64,000 bases of DNA from Alphaproteobacteria bacterium (GTDB lineage: Bacteria; Pseudomonadota; Alphaproteobacteria; JANQMY01). The position numbers were made by a program, and so were the translations under genes. Numbering within the stretch: position 1 is the first letter of the stretch; each line of letters begins with the position of its first letter. The stretch lies in NCBI GenBank assembly GCA_028289425.1, contig JANQPL010000003.1:248001-312000 (forward strand). Direction: 5' to 3'. The notes beneath the pieces were generated by a model. That model ran no database searches, was not told the origin of the DNA, and saw only the letters and a program-made list of their open reading frames with translations. Shown one piece after another: positions 25,523 through 34,416 of the stretch.

Positions 25523-26656
25523 ATGCGCTCTCCGATTTGTGACATGCTGGGCATTGAATTTCCGCTGATCGCGTTCAGTCACTGCCGCGACGTGGTGGCT
25601 GCCGTGTCGAACGCCGGCGGCATGGGTGTGTTGGGCGCCGTCAATTTGGGCCCCGACCGCCTGCGCGAGGTACTGTCTTGGATCGACGATCACACCAACG
25701 GCAAGCCCTATGGCATTGACCTGATTGTGCCGAACAAATTTGAAGGCAAAGGCGAGCAACGGGATGCGGACAAGATCGTCGGTTCCGTTCCTCAAGAACA
25801 TATCGATTTCGCAAACGACATCCTGCACAAACACGACATCGACACGGACGATCTGAATTCAACACGGAAGAAGAGCCTTAACTTCGGAAACAATTTGCAG
25901 GTGGATAACGCCACCAAATCTCTAGAGGCGGCATTCGAATTCCCCATCAAGCTGGTGGCGAACGCCTTGGGCGTGCCGCCAAAAATCATGCTGGAGATGG
26001 GTAAGGAAAAAGGCGTGGCGGTTGCGGCGCTGGTGGGCGCTAAAGAACACGCCATCGCTCAAGTGAATGCAGGCGTGGACATTCTGGTCGTTGCCGGCGG
26101 CGAAGCGGGCGGCCACTGCGGGGATGTGTCTACCATGGTGCTGGTGCCGGAAGTCTATCAAGCCATCCAACCGATCAAGGATGTGCCGATCTTGGCGGCC
26201 GGCGGCATCGTTACCGGCGCTCAAATGGCGGCCTGCATGGCCATGGGCGCATCGGGCGCGTGGACCGGGTCCGTCTGGCTGACCACCGCGGAAGCCGAAA
26301 CCAACCCGGTTGTGAAAGAAAAGATGCTGGCGGCGAGTTCGCGCGACACCGTGAGATCTCGCAGCCGCACGGGTAAGCATTCCCGCCAACTGCGCTCACC
26401 TTGGACGGACGCATGGGAAAAAGAAGGTCCCGTTCCGCTTCCCATGCCGCTGCAATCATTGGTCAGCGAGCCTGCATTGGGCAAAGTGGACAAGCTTTCC
26501 CAAGGCGGCCATGAAGGGGCGAAGGAACTGGCCACCTATTGGGTTGGCCAAGGGGTCGGCTTAATGAATCAAAGCATGTCCGCCGGCGCGGTCGTGCAGG
26601 AATTCAAAGAAGATTTCATTCGGGCTTACGAACGGCTCAATGACAATCTAAGCTGA
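25523..26656 (+). CDS. Nitronate monooxygenase family protein (2-nitropropane dioxygenase-like)
   Basis: A 377-residue FMN-dependent TIM barrel of the NMO / 2-nitropropane dioxygenase / enoyl reductase II superfamily. Visible blocks are FPLIAFSHCRDVVAAVSNAGGMGVLGAV (phosphate and entry loop), LVVAGGEAGGHCGD near 190 and AAGGIVTGAQMAACMAMGASGAW near 225, where FMN phosphate binds. A strong purine-rich site (AGGAGGAGGAAAG) precedes the ATG, 14 bp after the carboxylase alpha gene. The His usually tied to nitronate oxidation is followed by a Cys-Gly-Asp here, and such proteins often act on CoA or acyl substrates in catabolic operons, so nitronate need not be the substrate. Confidence 0.85.
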   Translation: MRSPICDMLGIEFPLIAFSHCRDVVAAVSNAGGMGVLGAVNLGPDRLREVLSWIDDHTNGKPYGIDLIVPNKFEGKGEQRDADKIVGSVPQEHIDFANDILHKHDIDTDDLNSTRKKSLNFGNNLQVDNATKSLEAAFEFPIKLVANALGVPPKIMLEMGKEKGVAVAALVGAKEHAIAQVNAGVDILVVAGGEAGGHCGDVSTMVLVPEVYQAIQPIKDVPILAAGGIVTGAQMAACMAMGASGAWTGSVWLTTAEAETNPVVKEKMLAASSRDTVRSRSRTGKHSRQLRSPWTDAWEKEGPVPLPMPLQSLVSEPALGKVDKLSQGGHEGAKELATYWVGQGVGLMNQSMSAGAVVQEFKEDFIRAYERLNDNLS

Positions 26657-26679
26657 CCCGAACAATTAGGGAGAGCCAG

Positions 26680-27477
26680 ATGCTGCAACAAGCCATTGAT
26701 TTCCGCGAGGAAAGCGACTCGCTTTACAACCTTCTTGCGGGAACGGACGACAGCCGGTTCGACGAAAAAACCCAATTCAAGGACTGGACCGTCAATGAAG
26801 TGCTGCATCATCTGCACATGTGGAATTACGCGGCCGATCTGTCCCTGGTTGATGAGCCGGCCTTCGTCGACCTTCTCAACGAAGTCATGAACAGCGGTGC
26901 GACCGGTGGCATGCGCCCCTTTGAAGCCAAGTGGTGCAAAGGCGTGAAAGGACGGGAGATGCTTGAAACTTGGCGCGGCTTCTACTCGGAGATGTCCGAC
27001 CGGTTCAAAGAAGCGGACCCAAAGAAGAGACTGAAATGGGCAGGCCCCGATATGAGCGTGCGCTCCAGCATTACGGCGCGCCTCATGGAAACCTGGGCGC
27101 ATGGTCAAGAAGTGTTCGACCATTTGGGCGTGGAGCGCAAAGAAGCAGACCGCATCAAGAATGTGGCCGTCATCGGCATGAACACCTTCGGCTGGACATT
27201 CGTCAATCGGCAGATGGATGTGCCAACCGACGTGCCTTATGTGCGGCTGACCGCCCCCTCCGGCGAGATCTGGGAATGGAATGACCCAAGCGATCAGAAC
27301 AAAGTTGAGGGCAACGCGGTCGATTTCTGCCGGGTGGTCACCCAAGTGCGCAACATCAAGGACACGGATCTGAACGTGGTGGGGGATACGGCCACCACAT
27401 GGATGTCGATTGCCCAGTGCTTTGCCGGACCGCCTGAAAACCCGCCCGCCCCTGGCACGCGGTTCACGCGCTCCTAA
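26680..27477 (+). CDS. DinB-fold metal-binding protein of the TIGR03084 / maleylpyruvate-isomerase-like type
   Basis: A 265-residue protein with the four-helix DinB-like fold of mycothiol-dependent maleylpyruvate isomerase relatives. Likely metal ligands are the His pair in VNEVLHHLHMWNYAADLS (about 44-61) and His in METWAHGQEVFDHLGV (about 138). The C-terminal part (VRLTAPSGEIWEWNDPS, then AVDFCRVVTQVRNI) is the SCP2-like region of the TIGR03084 group, which is best known in actinobacteria. GGGAGA sits five bases ahead of the ATG. As last gene of the atu-like operon it may act as a thiol- or metal-dependent isomerase or hydrolase; its reaction is not known. Confidence 0.75.
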   Translation: MLQQAIDFREESDSLYNLLAGTDDSRFDEKTQFKDWTVNEVLHHLHMWNYAADLSLVDEPAFVDLLNEVMNSGATGGMRPFEAKWCKGVKGREMLETWRGFYSEMSDRFKEADPKKRLKWAGPDMSVRSSITARLMETWAHGQEVFDHLGVERKEADRIKNVAVIGMNTFGWTFVNRQMDVPTDVPYVRLTAPSGEIWEWNDPSDQNKVEGNAVDFCRVVTQVRNIKDTDLNVVGDTATTWMSIAQCFAGPPENPPAPGTRFTRS

Positions 27478-27483
27478 CGGGAT

Positions 27484-28407
27484 TCAACCGAACACAGACC
27501 AACCGGTACGAGCCGCCAATCGCTCCAGAGCTTGCGAGCCCGTCCAAGACGTGCCGGACCGGTTAAGGCGGGGGGACCAGACAGCGATCGACGCTTCACC
27601 TGGCACAATAGCTAAAATTCCTCCGCCCACACCGCTTTTGCCAGGAAACCCAACGCGAAATGCGAAATCGCCAGAACCATCATAGTGCCCACAGGTCATC
27701 ATGACCGCATTGATGCGCCGACACTGGTCCGGCGCCACCACCATCTCATCCGTTTGGGGATCGCGGCCCTTATTGGCCAGGAAAAGGCCTGCCTGGGCTA
27801 GTTGCCTGCAGGACAAGGCCAGCGCGCATTGACGGAAATAGGCCGACAGCACCGTTTCGACCGGATTTCGCAGGTTCGAAAACGATGCCATGAAATGAGC
27901 CAAGCTTCGATTGCGCGACCCTGTTTCGGATTCGGATCGTGCCACTTGCTGATCCACGCCTATGCTATTGCTGCCGCTGCGCGCCCGCATAAACGCGACC
28001 AGCCGGTCGACCGCATCATCCGCGGAGCTGCCGCCAATCAAATGATCGGTGACCACAATGGCGCCGGCATTAATGAGCGGATTGCGCGGCACGCCGGATT
28101 CATGCTCAAGCTGAACGATGGAGTTGAAAGGCGTGCCGGACGGTTCCCGGCCCACCCGATCCCATACCAATGGTCCACGTCCGCTCAACACCATGGCAAG
28201 GGTGAACACTTTTGAGATGCTTTGGATAGAGAACGGCTGGTCGGCGTCGCCCACCGAAGCGTGACGTCCGTCAAGACACGCAATGGCCAGCCCGAATTGG
28301 TTGGGCGGAACCTGGGCAAGCGCCGGAATGTAGTCAGCCACTTTGCCGGTCCCCAAGGACTGACGGACGTCATCCGCCACGTCCTGCAGCAATCGCTCCA
28401 TATCCAT
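27484..28407 (-). CDS. glsA: Glutaminase (GlsA type)
   Basis: A 307-residue glutaminase of the serine beta-lactamase-like fold, hydrolysing L-glutamine to glutamate and ammonia. Catalytic motifs are visible: QSISKVF (Ser-x-x-Lys, about residue 63), NPLINAGAI near 105, the Y-F segment AYFRQCALALSCRQLA, and the Lys-Ser-Gly strand GFPGKSGVGGGILA near 255. The ATG at 28407 has GGGGAAA about seven bases upstream and is preferred to an in-frame TTG at 28425. It converges with the TIGR03084-like gene (6 bp between stops). Relatives support acid resistance or glutamine use. Confidence 0.95.
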   Translation of the reverse strand: MDMERLLQDVADDVRQSLGTGKVADYIPALAQVPPNQFGLAIACLDGRHASVGDADQPFSIQSISKVFTLAMVLSGRGPLVWDRVGREPSGTPFNSIVQLEHESGVPRNPLINAGAIVVTDHLIGGSSADDAVDRLVAFMRARSGSNSIGVDQQVARSESETGSRNRSLAHFMASFSNLRNPVETVLSAYFRQCALALSCRQLAQAGLFLANKGRDPQTDEMVVAPDQCRRINAVMMTCGHYDGSGDFAFRVGFPGKSGVGGGILAIVPGEASIAVWSPRLNRSGTSWTGSQALERLAARTGWSVFG

Positions 28408-28534
28408 ATATGATTTCCCCAACAATCACGTCGTTCGAAATTCAACTTCTCTATAAGTTAGTGCGTTTCCGGAATATATTGAATCACAGCCACAGAATGA
28501 TTTAGTGACCGACAAACAAAAAGGGACGGCGCCC

Positions 28535-29620
28535 ATGAGTGATCTTATGAAGGAAATCGGTTTTTACACCCTGGCGGGCGCACCCAAATCGCCACGTGAG
28601 CTGATCGACGAAGTGCAAGATGCCGAGGCGATGGGCATCGGCAATTGCTTTATCTCGGAGCGGTTCAATATCAAAGAGGCGGCGACGCTTTCCGGCGCGG
28701 CCGGGGCGATCTCCAAAGATATCGGCATTGCGACGGCAGCCACCAATCACAACACCCGACACCCCATGGTGACAGGTGCCTTCGCCAGCACCATGCATTT
28801 CATGACCGGCGGCCGCTTTTCGCTAGGCTTGGGACGCGGCATCGACATGCTGTTCGACGCCATGGGTCTGCCGCGCATCAAGACGGCCCAGCTTGAGGAC
28901 TTCGTCGGCATCATGCGACGCTTGTGGCGGGGAGAAACCATTCTTGGCCACGATGGACCGTGCGGCAAATACCCCATGCTGCGCCTTGACCCCGGCTTTG
29001 ACGAACACATCCCCATTACGTTTACGGCATTCGGTCCCAACTCGCTCGCCTTCGGTGGACGCGCGTGCGACGCCGTGGTGCTGCACACATTTTTTACGGA
29101 CGAAACCACAGAGCGATGCGTGCGAACAGTGAAGGAGGCGGCCGAGAAAGCCGGGCGTAATCCGGATGAGGTGCGGGTGTGGTCCTGTTTCGCGACCATT
29201 GGCGATCACTTACCCCACCCGGTGCGGCTCAAAAAAACGGTCGGACGCATGGCCACTTATCTGCAGGCGTATGGGGATTTGATGGTGCGGACAAATAATT
29301 GGGATCCGGAAGTGCTCAAGAAGTTTCGCGAAGCGCCAATTGTTGCAAATTTCCAGGGTGCTATTGACCAAAAGGCATCGACGGAAGAGCTTGAGCAGAT
29401 TGCCGAACTCATCCCTGAAGACTGGTTGGCCCCAGCGGCAAGCGGCAGCCCAGAACAATGCGTTGGCGCCATCAACGCCCAATTCGACCGGGGTGTCGAC
29501 AGCGTCATTCTGCACGGGGCTTCGCCGACGGATCTCAAGCCGATTGTCGAGGCTTACAAAAAGGCGCGAAATCCGAAGAAATTCGGGGATTTTCCAGCAC
29601 ATCCCGGCGGTATTCGCTAG
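28535..29620 (+). CDS. LLM-class oxidoreductase, TIGR03857 / MSMEG_2249-like
   Basis: A 361-residue luciferase-like TIM-barrel oxidoreductase. The N-terminal block IGFYTLAGAPKSPRELIDEV, then GIGNCFISERFNIKEAATLSGA and GGRFSLGLGRGID, resembles a subfamily named for F420 use in mycobacteria. AGGGA lies about eight bases ahead of the ATG at 28535; an in-frame GTG at 28505 would add ten residues without a visible ribosome-binding site. It stands alone, divergent from glutaminase. Together with the Rv3520c-like gene it makes two actinobacterial-type luciferase-like enzymes in this window. Confidence 0.82.
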   Translation: MSDLMKEIGFYTLAGAPKSPRELIDEVQDAEAMGIGNCFISERFNIKEAATLSGAAGAISKDIGIATAATNHNTRHPMVTGAFASTMHFMTGGRFSLGLGRGIDMLFDAMGLPRIKTAQLEDFVGIMRRLWRGETILGHDGPCGKYPMLRLDPGFDEHIPITFTAFGPNSLAFGGRACDAVVLHTFFTDETTERCVRTVKEAAEKAGRNPDEVRVWSCFATIGDHLPHPVRLKKTVGRMATYLQAYGDLMVRTNNWDPEVLKKFREAPIVANFQGAIDQKASTEELEQIAELIPEDWLAPAASGSPEQCVGAINAQFDRGVDSVILHGASPTDLKPIVEAYKKARNPKKFGDFPAHPGGIR

Positions 29621-29738
29621 GGGGCACCGTTCCCGCCAATCATTTGTCGGTTCAAAAAAACCGCGGTATGGTTAACCGAATGAGACCGGGGCGGCTCATG
29701 GCCGGAGTGGTCGGTATCCATTGGAGAGGGGGGTTCCG

Positions 29739-30113
29739 ATGGCACGCATTTCCGTCTTTCAGTTTAAGGTCGACCCTGGCGCGGGCGACCTCGTCATCAC
29801 CCTGCAGTCCTTCGGCGCCCACCCCATGCAGGGGATCATGTCGACGCTTACCCAAGAAGTCATCGCGCCCCAGCCGCAAACCGATCCCACATTGGTGACC
29901 TGGAAACTGCCGCCGGTGGAAAAACGCTATGTGGTGTATGGCGTGATTACACCCCTCAACCGGCTAATGCTGAGCCCCTCTTACCAACGCACTGTGTGGC
30001 AGGCCGGCGATGAGCTGGCGGGTCGGAAGAACCCCGCCAAAATCACGGCGCGCAAATCGAACGCCGGCGAATATGTGGGCAACCCCGAACTTATCAGTAT
30101 AAAGATAAAATGA
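29739..30113 (+). CDS. Hypothetical protein, unrecognised (first gene of a two-gene unit)
   Basis: A 124-residue protein that I do not recognise. It is soluble, beta-rich in appearance (ISVFQFKVDPGAGDLVITLQ; LVTWKLPPVEKRYVVYGVITPL) and has no signal peptide or Cys. A strong GGAGAGGGGGG five bases upstream fixes the ATG at 29739. Its TGA overlaps the ATG of the following outer-membrane-like gene (ATGA), so the two are translationally coupled and probably work together. Nothing in the residues shows an enzyme site. Confidence 0.7.
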   Translation: MARISVFQFKVDPGAGDLVITLQSFGAHPMQGIMSTLTQEVIAPQPQTDPTLVTWKLPPVEKRYVVYGVITPLNRLMLSPSYQRTVWQAGDELAGRKNPAKITARKSNAGEYVGNPELISIKIK

Positions 30114-31327
30114 GGTCGCTCGCCAAACATATCATCGTCTGGTGCGCTGCGACCGCGATGCTATTGCCCGGAGTTGTTGCGCATGCCGATGAAGAAGCTG
30201 CGTTGCCGCCGGAAACGGCCGCTCAAGCAGAAGATCGCAAACGGTTTCAAAGCGCTGATAGTTTCGACATTGATTTGTTCGCGCCCGTCGCGCCGGCTCT
30301 CATTTCGTTGGGCGTTTCCCCCAGAAACGTGTCCGACCCCGGTGCGATTCAGGACTTCGACTACGACATCGCGAGTGTCGGCGGGAATTTGAGCAGCGGC
30401 ATTGGCGCCGCCATCAGCATCAATCCCTATTGGGTCGGCGCGCAGCCGATCACGCTAAACGAATACCAACAACAGTCTTGGCCAAAACGCGTTTGGGCGC
30501 GGACACAACTGAGTTTCGGCGCCGCGCGTGCGGGGACGGAAAATTTGGACGCCATCGTCATTGGTGTCGGCGTGCAAACCCAATTGTTGGATGCGCAGGA
30601 TCATCGTTTCGACAAAGAAAGCTATGCCTGCATCGACCGAATCTGGAACCAGTACCGGCGGGCGGACCGGGAGCGGCAGCTCCAAGATGCGATCGGCGAC
30701 AACTATGATGATCTGGCAACGGCCGAGGACGGCGACACTGTGGAAATCGATATTCCAGGGTTCGATACGCCACAAACGGCAGCGGAAGACGCCAACCTTG
30801 AAACGTTTCTTGCCCACAGGCGCAGTTGCCGGGACGGCGCCATCTCGCGCCTGCTCGCAAATCCGTCTTGGAAGTTCGGCGGGGGCACCGGCATTCGCTC
30901 TGAAGAAGGATCACTCGGCAATTTTGATTACAATGGCGGGTCTTTGTGGACCTCCTACCGGCAGCCGATTGATGACCGCGGACGCTTTGCCGTCTTTGGA
31001 TTTCTAAGGGGCGACAAGGATGTTGTCGTCGATATGGAAAACGATCTGCAAGCAGAAGCGGACGCCTATCTCGCGGGCATCGGCCTTGCGCATCAGCGGA
31101 CTTGGCTGCGCATCGACGCATCGGTGTCGTTCAACCATCGGGAGTTCGAGGACTTTATCGCCAGTAATGACGACTTTCTGACCTACGCAGGCACGGTTGA
31201 TGTTCGGCTGCGGGAAGGCATTTGGGTTGGCCTCGGCGGCGGCGCGTTTAGCGGCTCACGCTTTACCGATGGCGGCTTCTACTCTGCCCGCCTGCGTGTG
31301 GCCTACGAAAATTTCTCGCCATTCTAA
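30110..31327 (+). CDS. Putative exported outer-membrane beta-barrel protein, unrecognised
   Basis: A 405-residue protein with an N-terminal signal peptide (positive n-region, hydrophobic core, likely cut after VVAHA-D at about residue 26). Alternating amphipathic strands rich in aromatic residues occur near 100-160 and 260-405, and the last residue is Phe in AYENFSPF, the classic signal for outer-membrane barrel assembly. A charged, acidic insert (about 180-245) with two Cys (YACIDR; HRRSCRDG) interrupts the barrel-like part and may be a periplasmic or surface domain. It overlaps the upstream 124-aa gene by 4 bp. No family assigned. Confidence 0.65.
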   Translation: MRSLAKHIIVWCAATAMLLPGVVAHADEEAALPPETAAQAEDRKRFQSADSFDIDLFAPVAPALISLGVSPRNVSDPGAIQDFDYDIASVGGNLSSGIGAAISINPYWVGAQPITLNEYQQQSWPKRVWARTQLSFGAARAGTENLDAIVIGVGVQTQLLDAQDHRFDKESYACIDRIWNQYRRADRERQLQDAIGDNYDDLATAEDGDTVEIDIPGFDTPQTAAEDANLETFLAHRRSCRDGAISRLLANPSWKFGGGTGIRSEEGSLGNFDYNGGSLWTSYRQPIDDRGRFAVFGFLRGDKDVVVDMENDLQAEADAYLAGIGLAHQRTWLRIDASVSFNHREFEDFIASNDDFLTYAGTVDVRLREGIWVGLGGGAFSGSRFTDGGFYSARLRVAYENFSPF

Positions 31328-31358
31328 ATTTGGTGGCCCTGGATTACCCGGTAAGCCA

Positions 31359-31389
31359 GGTCACTTCTATGGATTTAATAGAAGTGACC
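31359..31389. terminator. Bidirectional hairpin between convergent genes
   Basis: GGTCACTTCTAT (31359-31370) and ATAGAAGTGACC (31378-31389) form a perfect 12-bp stem with a 7-base loop, 31 bp after the outer-membrane-like gene and 103 bp from the 3' end of the leftward amidohydrolase. The T-tract is short, so termination efficiency is uncertain. Confidence 0.6.
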
Positions 31390-31491
31390 CCGGTCTTTGT
31401 TGCTCGCGTTTCCGGACGGTGAACCGGTACCCAATTCACCTGGAAACGCTCTGGCAAGTCCGGGTCATCCATTCTGAATCCGTTGGTGAAA

Positions 31492-32910
31492 CTAATGCTG
31501 TGGTTCCACTGCAAGCGTCTTGCGGAATTCCGCGACGCGCTGGGTCACACGCCCCCACTCTTCTTGATGTTTCTCCATATCCACATTGACGAGCCTGCGG
31601 TCTTCCACCACCAGCGCGCCGTTCACAATGGTGGTCACCACATCGGAGGGATAGGCCGAATGGGCAATGGTGGCGTAAACATCATAATTGGGCTGCATAT
31701 GGGGCGCCGACAGATCGAGGATGATCATGTCGGCAAGCTTTCCCACTTCCAGCGAGCCGATCTTGTCTTCCATGTCGAGCGCCCGCGCGCCGCCCATGGT
31801 GGCCAGGTCCACAAGTTCGAGCGGCGTAAACGCCGTCGGGTCTTGGTAGCGCAGCCGCGCAATTCGGGCGGTGAAGGGGATGACATTAAAAATGTCGAGT
31901 TGGTTGGACGACATGGGGCCGTCCGTGCCCAGCCCAATGCCCAGGCCTTGCCGGTACATCTTCCATGCAGGCGCCAGCCCCATATTATATTTCGTGTTGG
32001 ATTTTGGGTTGTGGCCCACACCGACACCGCGCTCTTTCAGGATTTGAATGTCGCCCTCGTCCGCGTAGATCACATGAGCCGCGACGAGATTAGGCGCCAA
32101 CACCCCCACCCGATCGAGATACTGAATGATGGTTTCGCCATCCTCCATGGATTGAAAGCGTTCTTGGATCAGCTCTTTCTCATTAGGAAACTCCGCCATG
32201 TGCATGAGCAGCGGCACGCCATGTTTCTCCGACAAGGCGCGGGCTTCGCGCAGTTTTTCCGGAGATACGGTGTAAGGCGCGTGCGGCGCCACGGCAGGGA
32301 TGATGAGCGGATCGTCTTTATACGCCTTAATGAAGTCCTCAGCATAGGCAAGGCCGCCATAAGGGTCAGGCGCGTCGACCACCGGAAAACCGATCACGCT
32401 TTCGCCCAACACGCCACGAATGCCGACTTCCTTGGTGCCCCGCGCCACCTCGTCTTCGTGATAGTACATGTCGGTAACAAGGGTGACGCCGCCAAGCGCC
32501 AGCTCCATCGCCGCGTGGCGCGCCGCCACATAGATGAGCTCGCGGTTGAGGAGTTCTTTTTCGAGCGGGAACATCACATCGAACAGAATGTTCGCGACCG
32601 CATATTCGCCCATGCCCCGAAAGGCCACCATGGGGGTGTGATTGTGCAGGCTGATCATGCCCGGCATGAGGATATTGCCACCGGCATCGATGACCTTTGG
32701 TGCGCTGTATTGATCCGCCAACGCCGCCTCGCCGATGGCGGCGATTTCGGTGTCCTTCACCACCAGAACACCCTTTCGGACGATCCGGTGCTGCTGATCC
32801 ATGGTGACGATATTGGCATTTTTGATGATGAGTGATGCTTCTTCGCCCGCACTGGTTGGGATGGGGCCGACCAGGAACAAAGACAACAAAACAAATAACG
32901 AAAAGCGCAT
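31492..32910 (-). CDS. Exported amidohydrolase (MtaD/AtzA-like fold)
   Basis: A 472-residue metal-dependent hydrolase of the chlorohydrolase / MTA-SAH-deaminase group, with an unusual N-terminal signal peptide (MRFSLFVLLSLFLVGPIPTSAG) that predicts export to the periplasm. The metal site shows ISLHNHTPM (about residue 85), LLMHMAEF near 229, VAAHVIYADE near 265 and the Asp of LGTDGPMSSN near 315. The C-terminal KLADMIILDLS strand is standard. Relatives deaminate or dechlorinate aminated rings such as adenosine derivatives or triazines; the substrate here is not fixed. Most known relatives of this group are cytoplasmic, so the signal peptide is notable. Confidence 0.87.
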   Translation of the reverse strand: MRFSLFVLLSLFLVGPIPTSAGEEASLIIKNANIVTMDQQHRIVRKGVLVVKDTEIAAIGEAALADQYSAPKVIDAGGNILMPGMISLHNHTPMVAFRGMGEYAVANILFDVMFPLEKELLNRELIYVAARHAAMELALGGVTLVTDMYYHEDEVARGTKEVGIRGVLGESVIGFPVVDAPDPYGGLAYAEDFIKAYKDDPLIIPAVAPHAPYTVSPEKLREARALSEKHGVPLLMHMAEFPNEKELIQERFQSMEDGETIIQYLDRVGVLAPNLVAAHVIYADEGDIQILKERGVGVGHNPKSNTKYNMGLAPAWKMYRQGLGIGLGTDGPMSSNQLDIFNVIPFTARIARLRYQDPTAFTPLELVDLATMGGARALDMEDKIGSLEVGKLADMIILDLSAPHMQPNYDVYATIAHSAYPSDVVTTIVNGALVVEDRRLVNVDMEKHQEEWGRVTQRVAEFRKTLAVEPQH

Positions 32911-33058
32911 GGAAGCTCCAATTGAGGCGGGATTTGCTCGAGCCTAGGCCAATTCCGCCGATTGTGGCAAATGACGCTCTGGATCAGCGCTCACCAAGGC
33001 GGTAAAAGTTGCGCAACCAAATTGGGACATCTTTATCGTCACCCGGAAGGACGCGCAC

Positions 33059-33463
33059 ATGAATAAAGCAGTTGAAACCTGGCACTCGATATTAGAGTCG
33101 CGCGACGTCACGAGGCTGAGTGAGTTGATCGCCGACGATGCGGTGTTTCACTCACCCATCGTGCACACGCCCCAGAAGGGCAAGGACTTGGTCATACTCT
33201 ATTTGACCGGTGCCTTTCACGTGTTGTCCAGCGATTCATTCCAATATGTGCGCGAGGTGGTCGCGGACAACGAAGCAGTGCTGGAGTTCGAATGTGACGT
33301 GGACGGCATTCATGTCAATGGTGTCGATCTGATCCGCTCCAACGATGCGGGCCAGATTGTCGATTTCAAAGTATTGATCCGCCCTCTGAAGGCCGTCAAC
33401 AAGCTCCACGAGAAAATGGGGCAGATGCTGGAAGAACTCGCACCGAACAAGGCCGCGTCTTAG
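33059..33463 (+). CDS. NTF2/SnoaL-like fold protein
   Basis: A 134-residue cone-shaped alpha+beta-barrel protein of the SnoaL / NTF2-like superfamily: an N-terminal helix (VETWHSILESRDVTRLSELI), then ADDAVFHSPIVHTPQKGK and strands VLEFECDVDGIHVNGVDLI and GQIVDFKVLIRPLKAV. It could be an isomerase, a dehydratase or a ligand binder; no catalytic set is decisive. It ends 5 bp before trhO and likely shares its transcript. Confidence 0.75.
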   Translation: MNKAVETWHSILESRDVTRLSELIADDAVFHSPIVHTPQKGKDLVILYLTGAFHVLSSDSFQYVREVVADNEAVLEFECDVDGIHVNGVDLIRSNDAGQIVDFKVLIRPLKAVNKLHEKMGQMLEELAPNKAAS

Positions 33464-33468
33464 TCCCC

Positions 33469-34416
33469 ATGCCGCAATTTGTTGTTTCCGCATTTTATCA
33501 TTTCACGCCGTTTCCTGATTTCGAAGCTCTTCAGGAACCGATCCAATCCATTCTTGGAGAACAAGGCGTGCTGGGCACCGTACTGCTCGCGGCTGAAGGC
33601 ATTAACGGCACGATCGCGGGATCCCGCGCCGGGATTGACAACGTCATGGACTATTTGCGGACGCTGCCGGGATGCCGCGACCTAGAGCACAAGGAATCGA
33701 CTGCATCGGAGATGCCGTTCTACCGGTTGAAGGTGCGTCTTAAGAAAGAAGTGGTGGCGATGGGGGTGCCGGAAGCCGACCCAACCAAAATGGTGGGCAC
33801 CTATGTAGACCCGCAGGATTGGAACGATCTCATTTCGGAATCGGACGTGGTGGTGATCGACACGCGGAACGACTACGAGGTAAGCATCGGCGCGTTTAAG
33901 GGGGCCACCAACCCCGAAACAAGGTCCTTCCGTGACTTCCCACAATGGTTTTACGAGAATCGAGGAGCGCTCGACGGCAAGAAAGTTGCCATGTATTGCA
34001 CCGGCGGCATTCGATGCGAAAAGGCAACGTCCCTGCTGAAACTCGAAGGGATTGAGGATGTCTTCCACCTAAAGGGCGGCATTCTCAAATATCTAGAGAC
34101 AGTTCCCGAAAGCGAAAGCAAGTATCACGGCGAATGCTTTGTGTTCGACCACCGCGTTTCGGTAGGACACGGATTAAAGCAAGGCACATATGACATGTGC
34201 CATGCCTGTCGCCGGCCCATCACCGAAGAGGATAAGAAATCCAAGTATTACATAGAGGGTGTTTCTTGCGATCACTGTTACGACAGAAGCAATGACGATC
34301 AAAAAGCGCGCTACGCCCAACGCCAGAGGCAAATGGAACTTGCCGAAGCCCGCGGCGAACCACATATCGGTGTGGTGCAAAAGACGAAAAAGAAAGAACC
34401 GTTCGAAGAGTTTTGA
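33469..34416 (+). CDS. trhO: tRNA uridine(34) hydroxylase TrhO (rhodanese-domain, YceA)
   Basis: A 315-residue TrhO/YceA homologue, which in other bacteria performs oxygen-dependent hydroxylation of U34 in tRNA toward 5-methoxyuridine-type modifications. An N-terminal acylphosphatase-like domain (FYHFTPF to about 95) is followed by a rhodanese domain (about 120-220) with active-site Cys in YCTGGIRCEKA near residue 183. A C-terminal Cys-rich segment contains CHACRRP and CDHCYD, a likely zinc site. The TGA overlaps the start of the GST gene by one base (TGATG). Confidence 0.95.
   Translation: MPQFVVSAFYHFTPFPDFEALQEPIQSILGEQGVLGTVLLAAEGINGTIAGSRAGIDNVMDYLRTLPGCRDLEHKESTASEMPFYRLKVRLKKEVVAMGVPEADPTKMVGTYVDPQDWNDLISESDVVVIDTRNDYEVSIGAFKGATNPETRSFRDFPQWFYENRGALDGKKVAMYCTGGIRCEKATSLLKLEGIEDVFHLKGGILKYLETVPESESKYHGECFVFDHRVSVGHGLKQGTYDMCHACRRPITEEDKKSKYYIEGVSCDHCYDRSNDDQKARYAQRQRQMELAEARGEPHIGVVQKTKKKEPFEEF

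Noticed and set aside
16459-27477. Firm assignment of the operon to geranyl-CoA (atu) versus leucine/isovalerate (liu) catabolism
   Set aside because: Carboxylase and dehydrogenase motifs are shared by both pathways; only the AtuA-like gene favours atu, so gene symbols were not given.
31483-32835. A 450-codon forward frame rich in His and Arg
   Set aside because: It mirrors the exported amidohydrolase on the other strand; composition typical of an antisense shadow.
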